A DNA stretch of 42,058 nucleotides from DATBFG01 sp036558645 (GCA_036558645.1 DATBFG010000122.1:1-42058); one strand, 5' to 3'; positions 25,578 to 35,261 are shown, counted from the first letter of the stretch. Program-made: numbers and translations. Notes: generated from the letters alone by a model not told the origin.

Positions 25578-26759
25578 TTAACTTAGTGTCGATATGAAAC
25601 ACTTCAAGTAGGCGGTTTCCGGCAGAGTCAGCAGGATAGGGTGGTCCTTGGCCTGTCCCCGGCTTTCAACAAGGCGGAAATGACGACGTGCGTCAGCCGC
25701 AGCGGAGGCCAGCATCTCCAGAAAGTCAGCTTGCGAGACATGGTAAGAACAGGAGCAGCTGACCAGGGCACCGCCAGGCCGAAGCATCTTCATGGCGCGC
25801 AGATTCAGCTCCTTGTAGCCCCGCAGAGCAGTAGGTAGGTTCTGCTTGTTTTTTGCAAAAGCGGGTGGATCCAAAACGATCGTGTCGTACTGGCGGCCAG
25901 TCGAGGCGAAGTCCTTAAGAAGATCGAATGCGTTGGCCTCAATCCACTCAATATCGCGACCGTTCAGAGCCGCATTCTGGTCTGCAATCTCAAGAGCTGG
26001 GCGCGAGCTATCCACTCCAGTGACGTTAGAACACCTTTCCGCGAGATGTAGGGCAAAGCCGCCCTGGTAACAGAAAACATCAAGCGCCTCGCCACGGGCG
26101 TACTGGGCAGCTGCCGCGTAGTTCTCTCTCTGATCGAGGAAAGCTCCGGTCTTCTGGCCTTCCAAGGCGTCGAAGTGGAAGCGGACGCCGTTCATCTGAA
26201 ACTCGGTCGTACTTTTCTGCCCGTAAATCAGGCCGGACGTTTTAGGGGAAAGCTGCTCCAACTCTCGAATACGTGGCTCAACTCTCTCGATGATTCCCGC
26301 CGGGCCGACCTTATCAATCAAGGCAGAGACGATCGTCTGCCGGACAGGTTCCGCATCCATGGCCTGAGTCAGAATCTGGACCACCAGCAGATCGTTGTAA
26401 AGATCCACGATCAATCCCGGCAGAAAGTCGGACTCGCTGAAGATGACCCGGTAGGCGTTGCTGTCGCTGACGACGCTCTTTCGATAAGCGATCGCAGCCT
26501 CAGTCCGCTCCCGAACCAGACGACTCAGGTCAGTCACAGGTGTCGGGCTGAGCATGCGGAGGGCGATTTGCGATGAACTGCTGTAAAAGGCCGAGCCTAG
26601 ATTCCGGCCGCGATCATCGAGCACACTGACCAGAGCACCGGGAGGCACGTTGTTCGCAGAAACATCGGAACGGTATACCCATGCATGCCCCCGGCTAATG
26701 CGGTCGGCGCCACGGCGAGAGATCTTGATGGGGGCCGCCCCCTCATTCTTTTTCGGCAT
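25578..26759 (-). CDS. RlmI-like class I SAM-dependent rRNA methyltransferase
   Basis: The 393-residue product has an N-terminal PUA domain (RGADRISRGHAWVYRSDV...), the linker strand ADAEPVR-like region, and a Rossmann methyltransferase (about 190-390) with EALDVFCYQGGFALHLAE, NAFDLLKD, the DPPAFAKNKQ motif and the Cys-rich SCSCSYHVSQ. This is the RlmI/YccW m5C methyltransferase layout, which acts on 23S rRNA in E. coli. Site specificity in acidobacteria is not known, so no symbol is given. Confidence 0.9.
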   Translation of the reverse strand: MPKKNEGAAPIKISRRGADRISRGHAWVYRSDVSANNVPPGALVSVLDDRGRNLGSAFYSSSSQIALRMLSPTPVTDLSRLVRERTEAAIAYRKSVVSDSNAYRVIFSESDFLPGLIVDLYNDLLVVQILTQAMDAEPVRQTIVSALIDKVGPAGIIERVEPRIRELEQLSPKTSGLIYGQKSTTEFQMNGVRFHFDALEGQKTGAFLDQRENYAAAAQYARGEALDVFCYQGGFALHLAERCSNVTGVDSSRPALEIADQNAALNGRDIEWIEANAFDLLKDFASTGRQYDTIVLDPPAFAKNKQNLPTALRGYKELNLRAMKMLRPGGALVSCSCSYHVSQADFLEMLASAAADARRHFRLVESRGQAKDHPILLTLPETAYLKCFISTLS

Positions 26760-26919
26760 GGAGCGATATTAAACCTTGACGTCGTCACCTCGTTCGGGGC
26801 TGAAACGTCCCTTTGTGTTGATAAGACCGGGAAGAGTCGTCCGCAGGATGTTTCGGCATGCGAAGTGGGTTACGACGTCCCATTCGGAAGTCGGGTCGTC
26901 GACCATGAATGGCTCAGCG

Positions 26920-27426
26920 TTATTGCTTTGTCAGCTTGAATCGCGCAAACGGCTTAACTTGGCCCTTGACGATATTGTCGAGCCGGTTTTCCCACGTGTT
27001 GGTCTTGGGATCGTAAACGAAGGTGTTGGTGAAGCTGGTTTCGCCATGCTCATCGGTGAAAACGAAACTAAGCTCGTTCTCATTAGGGGTGGCGACTCCG
27101 ATGGATTCCGTGGCTAACCCACCAAACACATCCAGCCACACGCAGGCGTATCTCTTAGGATTCTCGTTCCATCCGATATAGACGATAGCGTCGTACTTGG
27201 GCTCACCCTTCTCGTTCTTTTCCTGCGAGACTTCCCGGAAGCGCAAGTAATGGTGCTGGATTACCCATTCTGCATCGAACTCATGGGTGGTCGCTTGCGT
27301 GCCCACGCTTCCTCGCATCAGCCACTTGCCGGCAAGGTGATCGAGAAGAGGGGAAGTGAGCGGCGGCTGTTGAGCCGACATACTCAGAGCCGCAAATGCT
27401 GTCATAAGTACGATGAGGCGCTTCAC
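26920..27426 (-). CDS. Exported DUF1579-like protein
   Basis: The 168-residue product has a signal peptide (MKRLIVLMTAFAALSMSAQ). The mature part resembles DUF1579 / lipocalin-like barrels: LDHLAGKWLMRG, WVIQHHYLRFRE, YIGWNENPKRYACVWLD and the closing FVYDPKTNTWENRLD. Such proteins are presumed to bind small hydrophobic ligands; no function is proven. It is followed by nothing on its own strand until the RlmI-like gene 160 nt away. Confidence 0.8.
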   Translation of the reverse strand: MKRLIVLMTAFAALSMSAQQPPLTSPLLDHLAGKWLMRGSVGTQATTHEFDAEWVIQHHYLRFREVSQEKNEKGEPKYDAIVYIGWNENPKRYACVWLDVFGGLATESIGVATPNENELSFVFTDEHGETSFTNTFVYDPKTNTWENRLDNIVKGQVKPFARFKLTKQ

Positions 27427-27484
27427 GGGAGCATTCTACATTCGGATGCCAGCATTGTTCTGGCAACGTTTATGACTCCCAATA

Positions 27485-27814
27485 TTATTTCTTAGTGTTC
27501 TGTCGCTGTTCAGCGCTCAGATTCTGGAATGCTTCGTTGCAGGCTTTGAGTGGCTCCTCCATCGCTTCGAGCGCTGCGGCCGCTTCTCTGACTGGTCCCA
27601 AGATGGAGGCCGCATCGCCAGCCGTTTGTGCGCGGAACACGGCATATTTGGCATTGTTGTAGTTCTTCAAAACCATCGGCATGTCGGCCTTGCAGCGTTC
27701 AAGTTGCATCCTCGGATTTACTTCGGAAGGAGCGCCTTTTTGCTGTCCAATGGCGGTTAACCCGATAACGCACATGACGGCCGAAATCCTAAGCACTGTC
27801 CGCAGTAAGGTCAT
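27485..27814 (-). CDS. Small exported helical protein, unknown
   Basis: I choose the ATG at 27814 because it opens a signal peptide (MTLLRTVLRISAVMCVIG LTAIGQ). An open frame extends to 27976 but would overlap the upstream zinc-ribbon gene. The 109-residue product has two cysteines (RCKADM, KACNEAF) about 55 residues apart that may form a disulphide between two helices. A GGGAGG ribosome site lies upstream. No family is recognised; periplasmic location is inferred. Confidence 0.65.
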   Translation of the reverse strand: MTLLRTVLRISAVMCVIGLTAIGQQKGAPSEVNPRMQLERCKADMPMVLKNYNNAKYAVFRAQTAGDAASILGPVREAAAALEAMEEPLKACNEAFQNLSAEQRQNTKK

Positions 27815-27869
27815 CGTCCGACCTCCCCTATGACCGAAGACTGAAAGCAGAAAGGAACCCGAGTAGGAT

Positions 27870-29000
27870 CTAGCTGGCGGCGGGATGTTCCGAGCCAACG
27901 GCGGCTTCTGCTTTTGCGCCACGATGTTTGCCGTGATCGGCGCGGGCCATCTGCAGGTCGGAATGAAGGGCATCAAGCGCGGTCATCGGCATCTCCGCAC
28001 CCCATTCGTCCATTTCCCCTTCGTCCCAGTAGCCGTTCAGCCGAACGGCTTCGTCGGTGAGGTCCTCGGGGAAACCCAGCCGGTAATTGCCTTCGCGCAT
28101 GAGGATATCGCCTATCAATCTACCGGTATTGAAGTCATAAACGCGGCGGCTGGAGTTTCCGCCCTGGTTGGTAAAACCGAGCAGCACCTCGCCGTGTTCG
28201 GGATAATCCGGACGATAGAACCAGGCTTGCGCTGCATCGGCTTTCGGTCGAGCGCGCTTGCGGCCGTGGAACGTATTCGCCACTTCCACTTCCACTTCTT
28301 TCGACGGATCGAAGAACAGAATGCGTTGGCAGGATTCACAGACGACCATGTTGCCGCTGCGGACTTCGTTATAAGGTTGTGGGCGCAACATCACCGAGCA
28401 ACCCATGCATTTCTGGCCGATCACTTCCGCCAGACCAGATCCGCGGAATTTCGAAACCCGGTCGTAGTGCCGCAGCAGATCGGGATTCACGCCCGCACGC
28501 GCCTTGTCACGCTTGGCGTTCCACTCCGTCAATTGCTTTTCGTCTTCTGCGGTCCGTTCACGGGCCTGAGTTTTTTCCTTTTCGATCTCGGCGGTTTCTT
28601 CTTTGAGCTCCAGTTCAGTCGCTTTCACGGCTTTCTCTCGGGCGTCTGCATTCAGCATGAGCTCCAGGATCTTGTCCTCGTTGCCGCGGATGTCCTGCTC
28701 AGCAAACTGAATTTCGTGAAGGAGCGCCTTGTACTGATCATTGGTCTTCACCGCCAGCGACTGATCGCGATACTTGGAGATCTTGCCTTGAAGGTCTTGG
28801 ATAGCGGATTCGTACTTGCGCTTGGCAGCGTCGTCGGCCTTTATTCCGGCCTTTGCAGCCTCCAGTTCGGCTTTTGTCCCCGCCAATTTTTGTTCAATAA
28901 CGGCGACGCGTTTCGGCAGAGCTGCAATTTCTTCCCGGAGCCGCAGGATTTCCTTGTCGGCCTGCTGCAGGTCCATCAGGTTTTGCACGTCAGGAAGCAT
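27870..29000 (-). CDS. Coiled-coil / C4 zinc ribbon protein with C-terminal extension
   Basis: Residues about 5-180 form a long antiparallel coiled coil, followed by a C4 zinc ribbon (about 200-240: QKCMGCSVMLRP ... VVCESCQRILFF). This is the CT398/HP0958-type protein implicated in RNA handling or flagellar/secretion chaperoning. The usual length is about 240; here another 135 residues follow (WFYRPDYPEHGEVLLGFT, DFNTGRLIGDILMREGNYR). That extension is not part of the standard family and may be a separate domain. The two zinc Cys pairs are intact. The ATG at 29000 has weak AAAGATG context. Confidence 0.85.
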   Translation of the reverse strand: MLPDVQNLMDLQQADKEILRLREEIAALPKRVAVIEQKLAGTKAELEAAKAGIKADDAAKRKYESAIQDLQGKISKYRDQSLAVKTNDQYKALLHEIQFAEQDIRGNEDKILELMLNADAREKAVKATELELKEETAEIEKEKTQARERTAEDEKQLTEWNAKRDKARAGVNPDLLRHYDRVSKFRGSGLAEVIGQKCMGCSVMLRPQPYNEVRSGNMVVCESCQRILFFDPSKEVEVEVANTFHGRKRARPKADAAQAWFYRPDYPEHGEVLLGFTNQGGNSSRRVYDFNTGRLIGDILMREGNYRLGFPEDLTDEAVRLNGYWDEGEMDEWGAEMPMTALDALHSDLQMARADHGKHRGAKAEAAVGSEHPAAS

Positions 29001-29132
29001 CTTTGAGTGGCAGCAACGATTTTAACACGCCCGCAGCGGTGACTCCCGTCCACCATACCCCGATACTGGCGCAAGTTGTTAGCGCAAATGAAAGCACAAG
29101 CGTTGGAGGAAATCCTCACGTGGTCCTTCGCC

Positions 29133-30980
29133 TTAGCCGCTGGCGGGTGCTGACCTAGCCATTGAGCTGGCAATCGAATCTGTTTGGCTACGCTGAACTA
29201 CCTTAGAAACCCCCAGGTTTCGTCGCCGCACGAGAGAGAACCTATAGGTGAACCCAGCTTTCAGAATTCCTCGAATAGACGGAGTATTTGTGGCCGCACA
29301 GAAGATGAATGCGTTTTTCCCACTCGTCTGCACATTCGAGGCTGCCAGCCGAATCGCAAGAGAGTAGTATCCAAGTCCGCGGTATCGCGCCGGGGTCCAA
29401 CAATCGAAGATCATGGCACGCGAATCATCCGCAAGTTCGAGAGTGTAGTCGATTTCAGCCACATGGAATCCATCGCAGCTCGTTACGGCAAGAAAGTGCA
29501 CAGCGTTTCCTAATTGGTCATGTAGGACAAGTCCTGCGGTCCCCCCGGTTTTTAACCGAGCTGCTGCGCGAAGCAGATACTGGATGGTGTCCGAGTCATC
29601 AGCATTTTGGATGGCGGCTTCCGCAAGATTTTCCCAAGTCAGTGGATTGAGGCACAAATCTGACTGCTTAGCTGCCTCTGTGGCGGGGCCTTCAAAGAGT
29701 AAGATTTCATCTCGCGATATCCCTATACGCGCTGCGCGGCGACCCAAATGAGCTAGGGTTGCGCTAACGCCTTTGTCGCGGAGCCGGTGCGACAACGAAT
29801 GCATCAGTTGTTTTACTCGACGCAGGCGATCCCCCGCCTGAGGGAAACGCATTGCCTCAGTAGTAACTAACTGTCGGCCTATGATTCGGACATGATCTGG
29901 CAGGCTGCTGGACAATTGCACATGACTCGTTTTGCGCACCGTGGTAGCAAAACGGTTTTTGTAGGACTCATCACCAAGACCCAGGTCCAGCCAGCGCAAA
30001 GACGGATCGGCACAACCCTCCTCAACCAGAAGCCGGAGCAGGCACGAGCCAGGTGAACAGTCCTCGTATCCAACCTTGAACGACGGCAAGTACCAGAACC
30101 AACTATCTCCGAAGTGAAATCCATAGTTCCATGCGACCGCTTGTCCGTTTACTTTCAACTCGCTTATCTTCAGCCATTCTTCCGACGCCAAAAGGCTCGT
30201 GATTTCTCGGAGAAAGAGGCGACGCTCAGGCCGAAGGAGTGGACTGATACGATCGGTCGCGAGGAAGCGCGAAACTTGAGCAGAAACAACCTGTCGCAGG
30301 CAGTCTTCTGCTTCGTGAAGTTTGACCACATGCGAAAGGTGAAGCGGGCCAATCTTCGCGAGCTTCTTGAGTCCGCGTTGTTCTCTGCTCTTATGCGTGA
30401 CGGTATGAAGCATCTGGTGGCGCTGGTCTTCGCTGCCAAGTTCGACTAGTCCACACTCGTAGGCCGGTCGAGATGTCAGGTGGAATCGCACGGCACGGGC
30501 AATCGTGGGAAGTACCTTCAAGGTCGATGACTCGGACGGAAGGTTTGCCAGAGTCAAGCCTCGTAGCTCTAAGTCAGAGATTTCTTGGAGCAAACAAGCT
30601 AATACCGAGGCGCGTGTTTCGGGAGCGCTCACAATATCGCAGTAGTCCGCCGTGCTGGAACTGAGGAAGGATGCAAAGGGCTGTCCGTGAGGGGGAACTG
30701 CGAGCGCCGCCACGCCGCACAATTCATCCGCCTCGTGCATTAAGAGCAACAACGGGCTTAGCATCGATCGAAAGGCGCGGCTGGCGGCAAGAGCCCACTG
30801 GTATGTGAAGAATACTTCTGGATGTTCCATGCGCCCGACGAGTCGATTCCAATTCCTGGACAGCTCCGCATCTTCAGGAATCTCTCTGAGGACAGTTACG
30901 CGCATTTCGGCTCGATGAGTGCTCGGCGAATCAAATTGAATAGCATTGAGGCCGGCCTTGACGTTTCTTGCGTTATCCAC
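29133..30980 (-). CDS. Double acetyltransferase (BioF2/FemAB-like plus GNAT)
   Basis: The 615-residue product joins two acyltransferase modules. Residues about 25-350 are BioF2/CelD-like, with VTHKSREQRGLKKLAKIG, YGFHFGDSWFWYLPSFKVGY and the ending DLGLGDESYKNRFAT. Residues about 430-600 are GNAT, with the acetyl-CoA loop RYRGLGYYSLA and TNTPSIRGILKAGF. The first type often decorates exopolysaccharides. The GTG start at 30980 overlaps the deacetylase gene stop by 8 nt; an ATG at 30905 is the alternative. The coupling with a polysaccharide deacetylase supports a role in surface glycan modification (inference). Confidence 0.8.
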   Translation of the reverse strand: MDNARNVKAGLNAIQFDSPSTHRAEMRVTVLREIPEDAELSRNWNRLVGRMEHPEVFFTYQWALAASRAFRSMLSPLLLLMHEADELCGVAALAVPPHGQPFASFLSSSTADYCDIVSAPETRASVLACLLQEISDLELRGLTLANLPSESSTLKVLPTIARAVRFHLTSRPAYECGLVELGSEDQRHQMLHTVTHKSREQRGLKKLAKIGPLHLSHVVKLHEAEDCLRQVVSAQVSRFLATDRISPLLRPERRLFLREITSLLASEEWLKISELKVNGQAVAWNYGFHFGDSWFWYLPSFKVGYEDCSPGSCLLRLLVEEGCADPSLRWLDLGLGDESYKNRFATTVRKTSHVQLSSSLPDHVRIIGRQLVTTEAMRFPQAGDRLRRVKQLMHSLSHRLRDKGVSATLAHLGRRAARIGISRDEILLFEGPATEAAKQSDLCLNPLTWENLAEAAIQNADDSDTIQYLLRAAARLKTGGTAGLVLHDQLGNAVHFLAVTSCDGFHVAEIDYTLELADDSRAMIFDCWTPARYRGLGYYSLAIRLAASNVQTSGKNAFIFCAATNTPSIRGILKAGFTYRFSLVRRRNLGVSKVVQRSQTDSIASSMARSAPASG

Positions 30981-31983
30981 GAACTGCGTGCTGCAATCGA
31001 TGGTGTAGTCCGCTCACATGTGCCTCGAATTCGCTAAGCTTCATCTCTGCGGTCACATGGGTACGGGACAACTTGAAGCGCTGAGAGCGATCCACTGTGC
31101 CACCACCCGTGTTGACAAATGCACATGTGAATCCGGCCTCCCTTGCCAACCGGACTTCCCGATCGCCCATCGTGCCTGGATTTCCGAACGGGTAGGCGAA
31201 AGCCCACACTGGTTTCCCAAGGATGCGCTCGAGTTCTCGTTTACTCTCTGCAATTTCTTGGCGGGCGAGATCTTCGCTGCAAGCCGAGAGGACGGGATGC
31301 GAAAGAGTGTGGGCACCGATCTCCATACCCGCAGCAGCCACTTGGCTTAATTGATCAGCATTAAGAAGGCACCATCTTGTAGGCATCGGGCGGTCAATCG
31401 TTGCGCGACATTCAGTTTGAAAGTTCCTTATCCACTCCTCGCGTTCATGGCGATCCAACGCTGACGCCTTTTGCACCTGTTCCCACCAGCGGGCATGCAA
31501 TGGGGCAACCCTCCGCTTGTCCTCTGACTGGTCCCGCTCACATGCTAGTAGTTGATAAAGATCCTCGTACCAGAGCCTCGATTGTATTTTGTAGCAAGAG
31601 GCGCCCAGAAGAAAAAAGAGACACCTTACGCCTTCGCTTTCGAGCACTGGAAGCATATCTGTCAATGTGTTCAGCAGGCCATCGTCACAGGTGATCAGGA
31701 CGGAGCGAGACTCAATAGAAACAAGCCCATTGAGCCAATTGTGGAAATCCTGCGGGGAAATCACATGATAGCGACTCTTCAATAGCTGTAGGTGGCTCCG
31801 CAGTGTGTCCTTTGAGACCAGGTTTCCGTCGAGAAAGGAATCGCAGCTCTGATAGCCGTCCGGCAAGACTCCGTGGTAGTTCACGACAGCGCAACTACCC
31901 TTTGGAAGGGACTGACTCAACAGACCGCCATGATGCAAGATAGGGTACGCCACATTCTTCAGGAATGGGCTGACGAAGCGCAT
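30973..31983 (-). CDS. Polysaccharide deacetylase (NodB homology)
   Basis: The 336-residue product carries the NodB motifs: VLITCDDGLLNT (metal/catalytic Asp pair, with Cys in place of the usual Phe of TFDDG), GAHTLSHPVLS (the two zinc histidines), and FAYPFGNPGTMG. It would remove N- or O-acetyl groups from polysaccharide. No signal peptide is obvious; the N-terminus (PFLKNVAYPILHHGG) resembles cytoplasmic or membrane-associated exopolysaccharide deacetylases. The gene leads a two-gene unit with the double acetyltransferase; the next gene (acnA) on the same strand is an unrelated unit beginning much further upstream. Confidence 0.85.
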   Translation of the reverse strand: MRFVSPFLKNVAYPILHHGGLLSQSLPKGSCAVVNYHGVLPDGYQSCDSFLDGNLVSKDTLRSHLQLLKSRYHVISPQDFHNWLNGLVSIESRSVLITCDDGLLNTLTDMLPVLESEGVRCLFFLLGASCYKIQSRLWYEDLYQLLACERDQSEDKRRVAPLHARWWEQVQKASALDRHEREEWIRNFQTECRATIDRPMPTRWCLLNADQLSQVAAAGMEIGAHTLSHPVLSACSEDLARQEIAESKRELERILGKPVWAFAYPFGNPGTMGDREVRLAREAGFTCAFVNTGGGTVDRSQRFKLSRTHVTAEMKLSEFEAHVSGLHHRLQHAVRG

Positions 31984-32050
31984 GCGCTAAATCTAATACA
32001 AGCCGTCGGCCTGCGGCCCGCGTTGCGCGGTGCGAGTCGCCCAGGCGAAC

Positions 32051-34747
32051 CTACGCCATTACCTCCTGCGGCTTCGCCTTACCCGCCAGCAGCTGTCGCA
32101 GCACAAATTGCAGGATCCCGCCATTGGCAAAGTATTGCGCCTCTTGCGGCGTATCAATCCGGACCAACGGTTCAAATTCGACTGTGCCGCCTTTTCCGGC
32201 AGCACGGACCTTTAGCTTCCGTCCTGGCGCAAACTTGCCAATCAGATCGCGTATCCCGGTAATCTCGAATACCTCGTCGCCGGTCAGGCTGAATGATTGC
32301 GCACTCTCTCCAGCGGCGAACTGCAGCGGCAGAATTCCCATTCCCACCAGGTTCGAGCGATGGATGCGCTCGTAACTCTCCGCGATGACTGCGCGCACTC
32401 CCAAGAGCAGAGGCCCTTTCGCAGCCCAATCTCGCGATGAACCCGATCCGTATTCCTTACCCGCGATAATCAGCAGCGGCACACCCTCAGCGATGTATTT
32501 TTCCGAAGCCTCGAATATGCTCATCTCTGCCCCCTCGGGCAAGTGGCGGGTGAATCCGCCTTCCAGATTCGGGACCATGCGATTCCGCAAGCGAACGTTG
32601 GCAAAAGTCCCCCGCACCATGACTTCGTGATTGCCGCGCCGCGATCCGTATGAGTTGAAATCGGCCGGCTTAACGCCATGTTCCAGCAGATACTTCCCCG
32701 CCGGACTGTCTTTTTTGATGGACCCGGCAGGAGAGATATGATCGGTCGTGACACTGTCCCCAAGTATCGCGAGCACTCTCGCTTTGCGAATATCGGTTAC
32801 CGGCGAAGGCTGAACCTTCATATCGTCAAAGTATGGCGCACGACGGATATAGGTGGAATCACTCTCCCACTTGTAGGTATCGCCCTTGGGCACAGGCAGG
32901 GAACGCCAGCGATCATCGCCCTCATAGACTTCCCCATAGCTCTTGCGGAACATCTCTGACGAAATCGATTGCTGGATAGCCTCATCCACTTCGCGCTTGG
33001 TTGGCCAGATATCAGACAGGTACACCGGTGCGCCGTCGCGTCCCTTGCCAATGGGATCTTTGCGAAGGTCAACATCGACGCGTCCCGCCAATGCGAATGC
33101 CACGACCAGTGGCGGGGACATCAGGTAGTTGGCGCGCACGTCTGGATTGATGCGCCCCTCGAAATTTCGATTGCCGGATAGAACCGATGCAACGACGAGG
33201 TTGTGCTCGTCGATTGCCTGCGAAATCTCTGGCAGCAGCGGACCTGAGTTTCCGATACAAGTCGTACAGCCGTAGCCGACGATGTGGAACTTGAGCTTCT
33301 CGAGGTAAGGCGTAAGTCCTGCCTTTTCCAGATAGTCTCGAACGACCTTCGAGCCCGGAGCCAGCGAAGTCTTCACCCACGCGGCTACTTCCATGCCACG
33401 TTCAACAGCCTTTTTCGCGAGCAAGCCCGCGGCGAGCATGACGGACGGATTCGAAGTATTCGTGCAACTGGTGATCGCAGCGATGACCACGCTTCCATGA
33501 TGGAGATGGCCATTCGTGCTCGCTTCTACGGTCGCCGCTTTGCCAGGCTTTATCAAAGTGGGCAACGCCTTCTCGAAGGACTGCTTGGCCTGCGAAAGCA
33601 AAACGCGATCCTGGGGCCGCTTCGGCCCTGCCAAGCTTGGTTCTACCGTCGCGAGGTCCAGTGACAGCAACTCGGAGTACTCGGCCTCAGGTGTCTTTTC
33701 ATCATGGAAAAGACCTTGCTCCCGCGCATACGCTTCCACCAAAGCGATCTGTTCGTCGGAACGTCCTGTCAACCGAAGATATGCCAGCGTCTCTTTATCG
33801 ATGGGGAAAATTCCGCAGGTGGCGCCGTACTCCGGAGACATGTTTCCAATCGTTGCGCGATCGGCCAGCGGCAATTCCTGCAGTCCCGGACCGAAATACT
33901 CCACGAACTTTCCTACGACTCCGTGCTTCCGCAACATCTCGGTAATAGTGAGAACTAAGTCGGTGGCGGTTGCTCCTTCTCGCAGCCTGCCGGTCAGCTT
34001 TACGCCGACTACTTGTGGAATCAACATGGAAACAGGCTGTCCCAGCATTGCAGCTTCCGCTTCGATTCCCCCAACACCCCACCCGAGCACGCCAACGCCA
34101 TTGATCATGGTGGTATGCGAGTCTGTCCCCACCAGAGTGTCTGGATACGCGGTGCTCCTGCCGTTCGCCTCATGCACAAAAACCACTCGCGCGAGGAACT
34201 CCAGGTTCACCTGGTGAACGATGCCGGTGTCGGGTGGGACAATGGCGAGATTACGGAATGCTGTTTGCCCCCAGCGGAGAAACTGGTAGCGCTCCTTGTT
34301 GCGCTGAAACTCGAGCAGAGCATTCACGTCGAACGCATTCGATGTTCCGAACTCGTCCACCTGTACGGAATGATCGATCACCAACTCGGCAGGTTGTAAG
34401 GGATTGATGAGCGCCGGATCGCCAGACAGCCTGACCATCGCGTCGCGCATGGCCGCTAGGTCCACAACGGCCGGAACACCCGTGAAGTCCTGCAGCAGTA
34501 CACGGCTAGGCGTAAAGGCGATTTCCTGGTCCGGCTGAGACTTGCTATTCCATGCCGCAAGGGCAAGAACTTCGTCCTTCTTCACGATGCGGCCGTCCTC
34601 GGTGCGCAGTAGGTTCTCCAGCAGAATCCGCAACGAAAACGGCAGATGCTTAGTTGAAATTCCCGCTTTATCGAGGGCGTCGAGGCGGTAAATCTCGTAC
34701 TCCTTGGCCCCAACCTTGAGAGGGGAGCGGCTGTTAAAGCTATTCAT
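32051..34747 (-). CDS. acnA: Aconitate hydratase A
   Basis: From the ATG at 34747 the product is 898 residues, the AcnA/IRP1 length. The cluster cysteines are present in ITSCTNTSNPSVML and GYGCTTCIGNSGPL. The DSHTTMINGVGVLGWGVGG, SYGSRRGNHEVMVRG and GSGSSRDWAAKG motifs line the active site. It isomerises citrate to isocitrate with a [4Fe-4S] cluster in the TCA cycle. It lies about 97 nt after the universal stress gene and downstream of mntH/mntR, so it may share metal- or stress-linked transcription (inference). An in-frame start at 34777 is less likely; AAGG precedes the chosen ATG. Confidence 0.96.
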   Translation of the reverse strand: MNSFNSRSPLKVGAKEYEIYRLDALDKAGISTKHLPFSLRILLENLLRTEDGRIVKKDEVLALAAWNSKSQPDQEIAFTPSRVLLQDFTGVPAVVDLAAMRDAMVRLSGDPALINPLQPAELVIDHSVQVDEFGTSNAFDVNALLEFQRNKERYQFLRWGQTAFRNLAIVPPDTGIVHQVNLEFLARVVFVHEANGRSTAYPDTLVGTDSHTTMINGVGVLGWGVGGIEAEAAMLGQPVSMLIPQVVGVKLTGRLREGATATDLVLTITEMLRKHGVVGKFVEYFGPGLQELPLADRATIGNMSPEYGATCGIFPIDKETLAYLRLTGRSDEQIALVEAYAREQGLFHDEKTPEAEYSELLSLDLATVEPSLAGPKRPQDRVLLSQAKQSFEKALPTLIKPGKAATVEASTNGHLHHGSVVIAAITSCTNTSNPSVMLAAGLLAKKAVERGMEVAAWVKTSLAPGSKVVRDYLEKAGLTPYLEKLKFHIVGYGCTTCIGNSGPLLPEISQAIDEHNLVVASVLSGNRNFEGRINPDVRANYLMSPPLVVAFALAGRVDVDLRKDPIGKGRDGAPVYLSDIWPTKREVDEAIQQSISSEMFRKSYGEVYEGDDRWRSLPVPKGDTYKWESDSTYIRRAPYFDDMKVQPSPVTDIRKARVLAILGDSVTTDHISPAGSIKKDSPAGKYLLEHGVKPADFNSYGSRRGNHEVMVRGTFANVRLRNRMVPNLEGGFTRHLPEGAEMSIFEASEKYIAEGVPLLIIAGKEYGSGSSRDWAAKGPLLLGVRAVIAESYERIHRSNLVGMGILPLQFAAGESAQSFSLTGDEVFEITGIRDLIGKFAPGRKLKVRAAGKGGTVEFEPLVRIDTPQEAQYFANGGILQFVLRQLLAGKAKPQEVMA

Positions 34748-34844
34748 GGTAACGGCCTTCCTGGTCAGGCGGTACACAGCAGACTGTGCTCGCGAGCGCT
34801 GAACACTCTAGTTTAACGTGAGGCGAAGAAATCTGCCCGTTGTG

Positions 34845-35261
34845 CTACTTCGCTCGCAGCAACAGCACTGGCACGCTGATGTTGTGCTGGACGCGGCTGG
34901 CGGTCGTGCCGAGGAAAACGTCAGCTAGAAAACGATGTCCGTGGGTGCTCATCGCAACCAAATCGCACGCTCTGCTGCGAACCCAGTTAATGATCTCTTT
35001 TGCCGGATCGCCGTAGGCTAGTTCCGCCTCGGCCGCAATGCCTGCTGCCTGGAACTCAGCCTGAACGGTTGCGAGATAGGCTGTATCTTCGGCGATCTCC
35101 GGGCTCACCGCATCAGGACCGTAGGTTCGAGCCGCCCATCCATCTGCTACATGCAGCAGCACGAGGCGGCTATTCGCTAGCTTCGCCAGTTGCTTGACAT
35201 GTTCAATGATGGCTCGGTCAGTAGGTGTGCCGTCCAACGTCACGAGGATTTTTCCGTACAT
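34845..35261 (-). CDS. Universal stress protein
   Basis: From the ATG at 35261 the product is 138 residues, the usual single-domain USP. It begins YGKILVTLDGTPTDRAIIEHV and closes with the nucleotide motif VAMSTHGHRFLADVFLGTTASRVQHNISVPVLLLR, i.e. the G-2x-G-9x-G(S/T) region in variant form (HG...LG-TTAS). An ATP-binding stress protein is likely. It begins 28 nt after the mntH stop on the same strand, so it is probably co-transcribed with the Mn transporter. Confidence 0.9.
   Translation of the reverse strand: MYGKILVTLDGTPTDRAIIEHVKQLAKLANSRLVLLHVADGWAARTYGPDAVSPEIAEDTAYLATVQAEFQAAGIAAEAELAYGDPAKEIINWVRSRACDLVAMSTHGHRFLADVFLGTTASRVQHNISVPVLLLRAK

Noticed and set aside
24831..25580. CIRCE element for heat-shock control
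   Set aside because: No TTAGCACTC-N9-GAGTGCTAA or close variant was found before clpB or hsp20.
27885..29006. 373-codon rightward frame
   Set aside because: It is the exact antisense shadow of the coiled-coil/zinc-ribbon gene, whose residues and zinc site are clearly real.
33516..34217. 233-codon rightward frame inside aconitase
   Set aside because: Antisense shadow of acnA with Ser/Pro/Arg-rich composition and no ribosome site.
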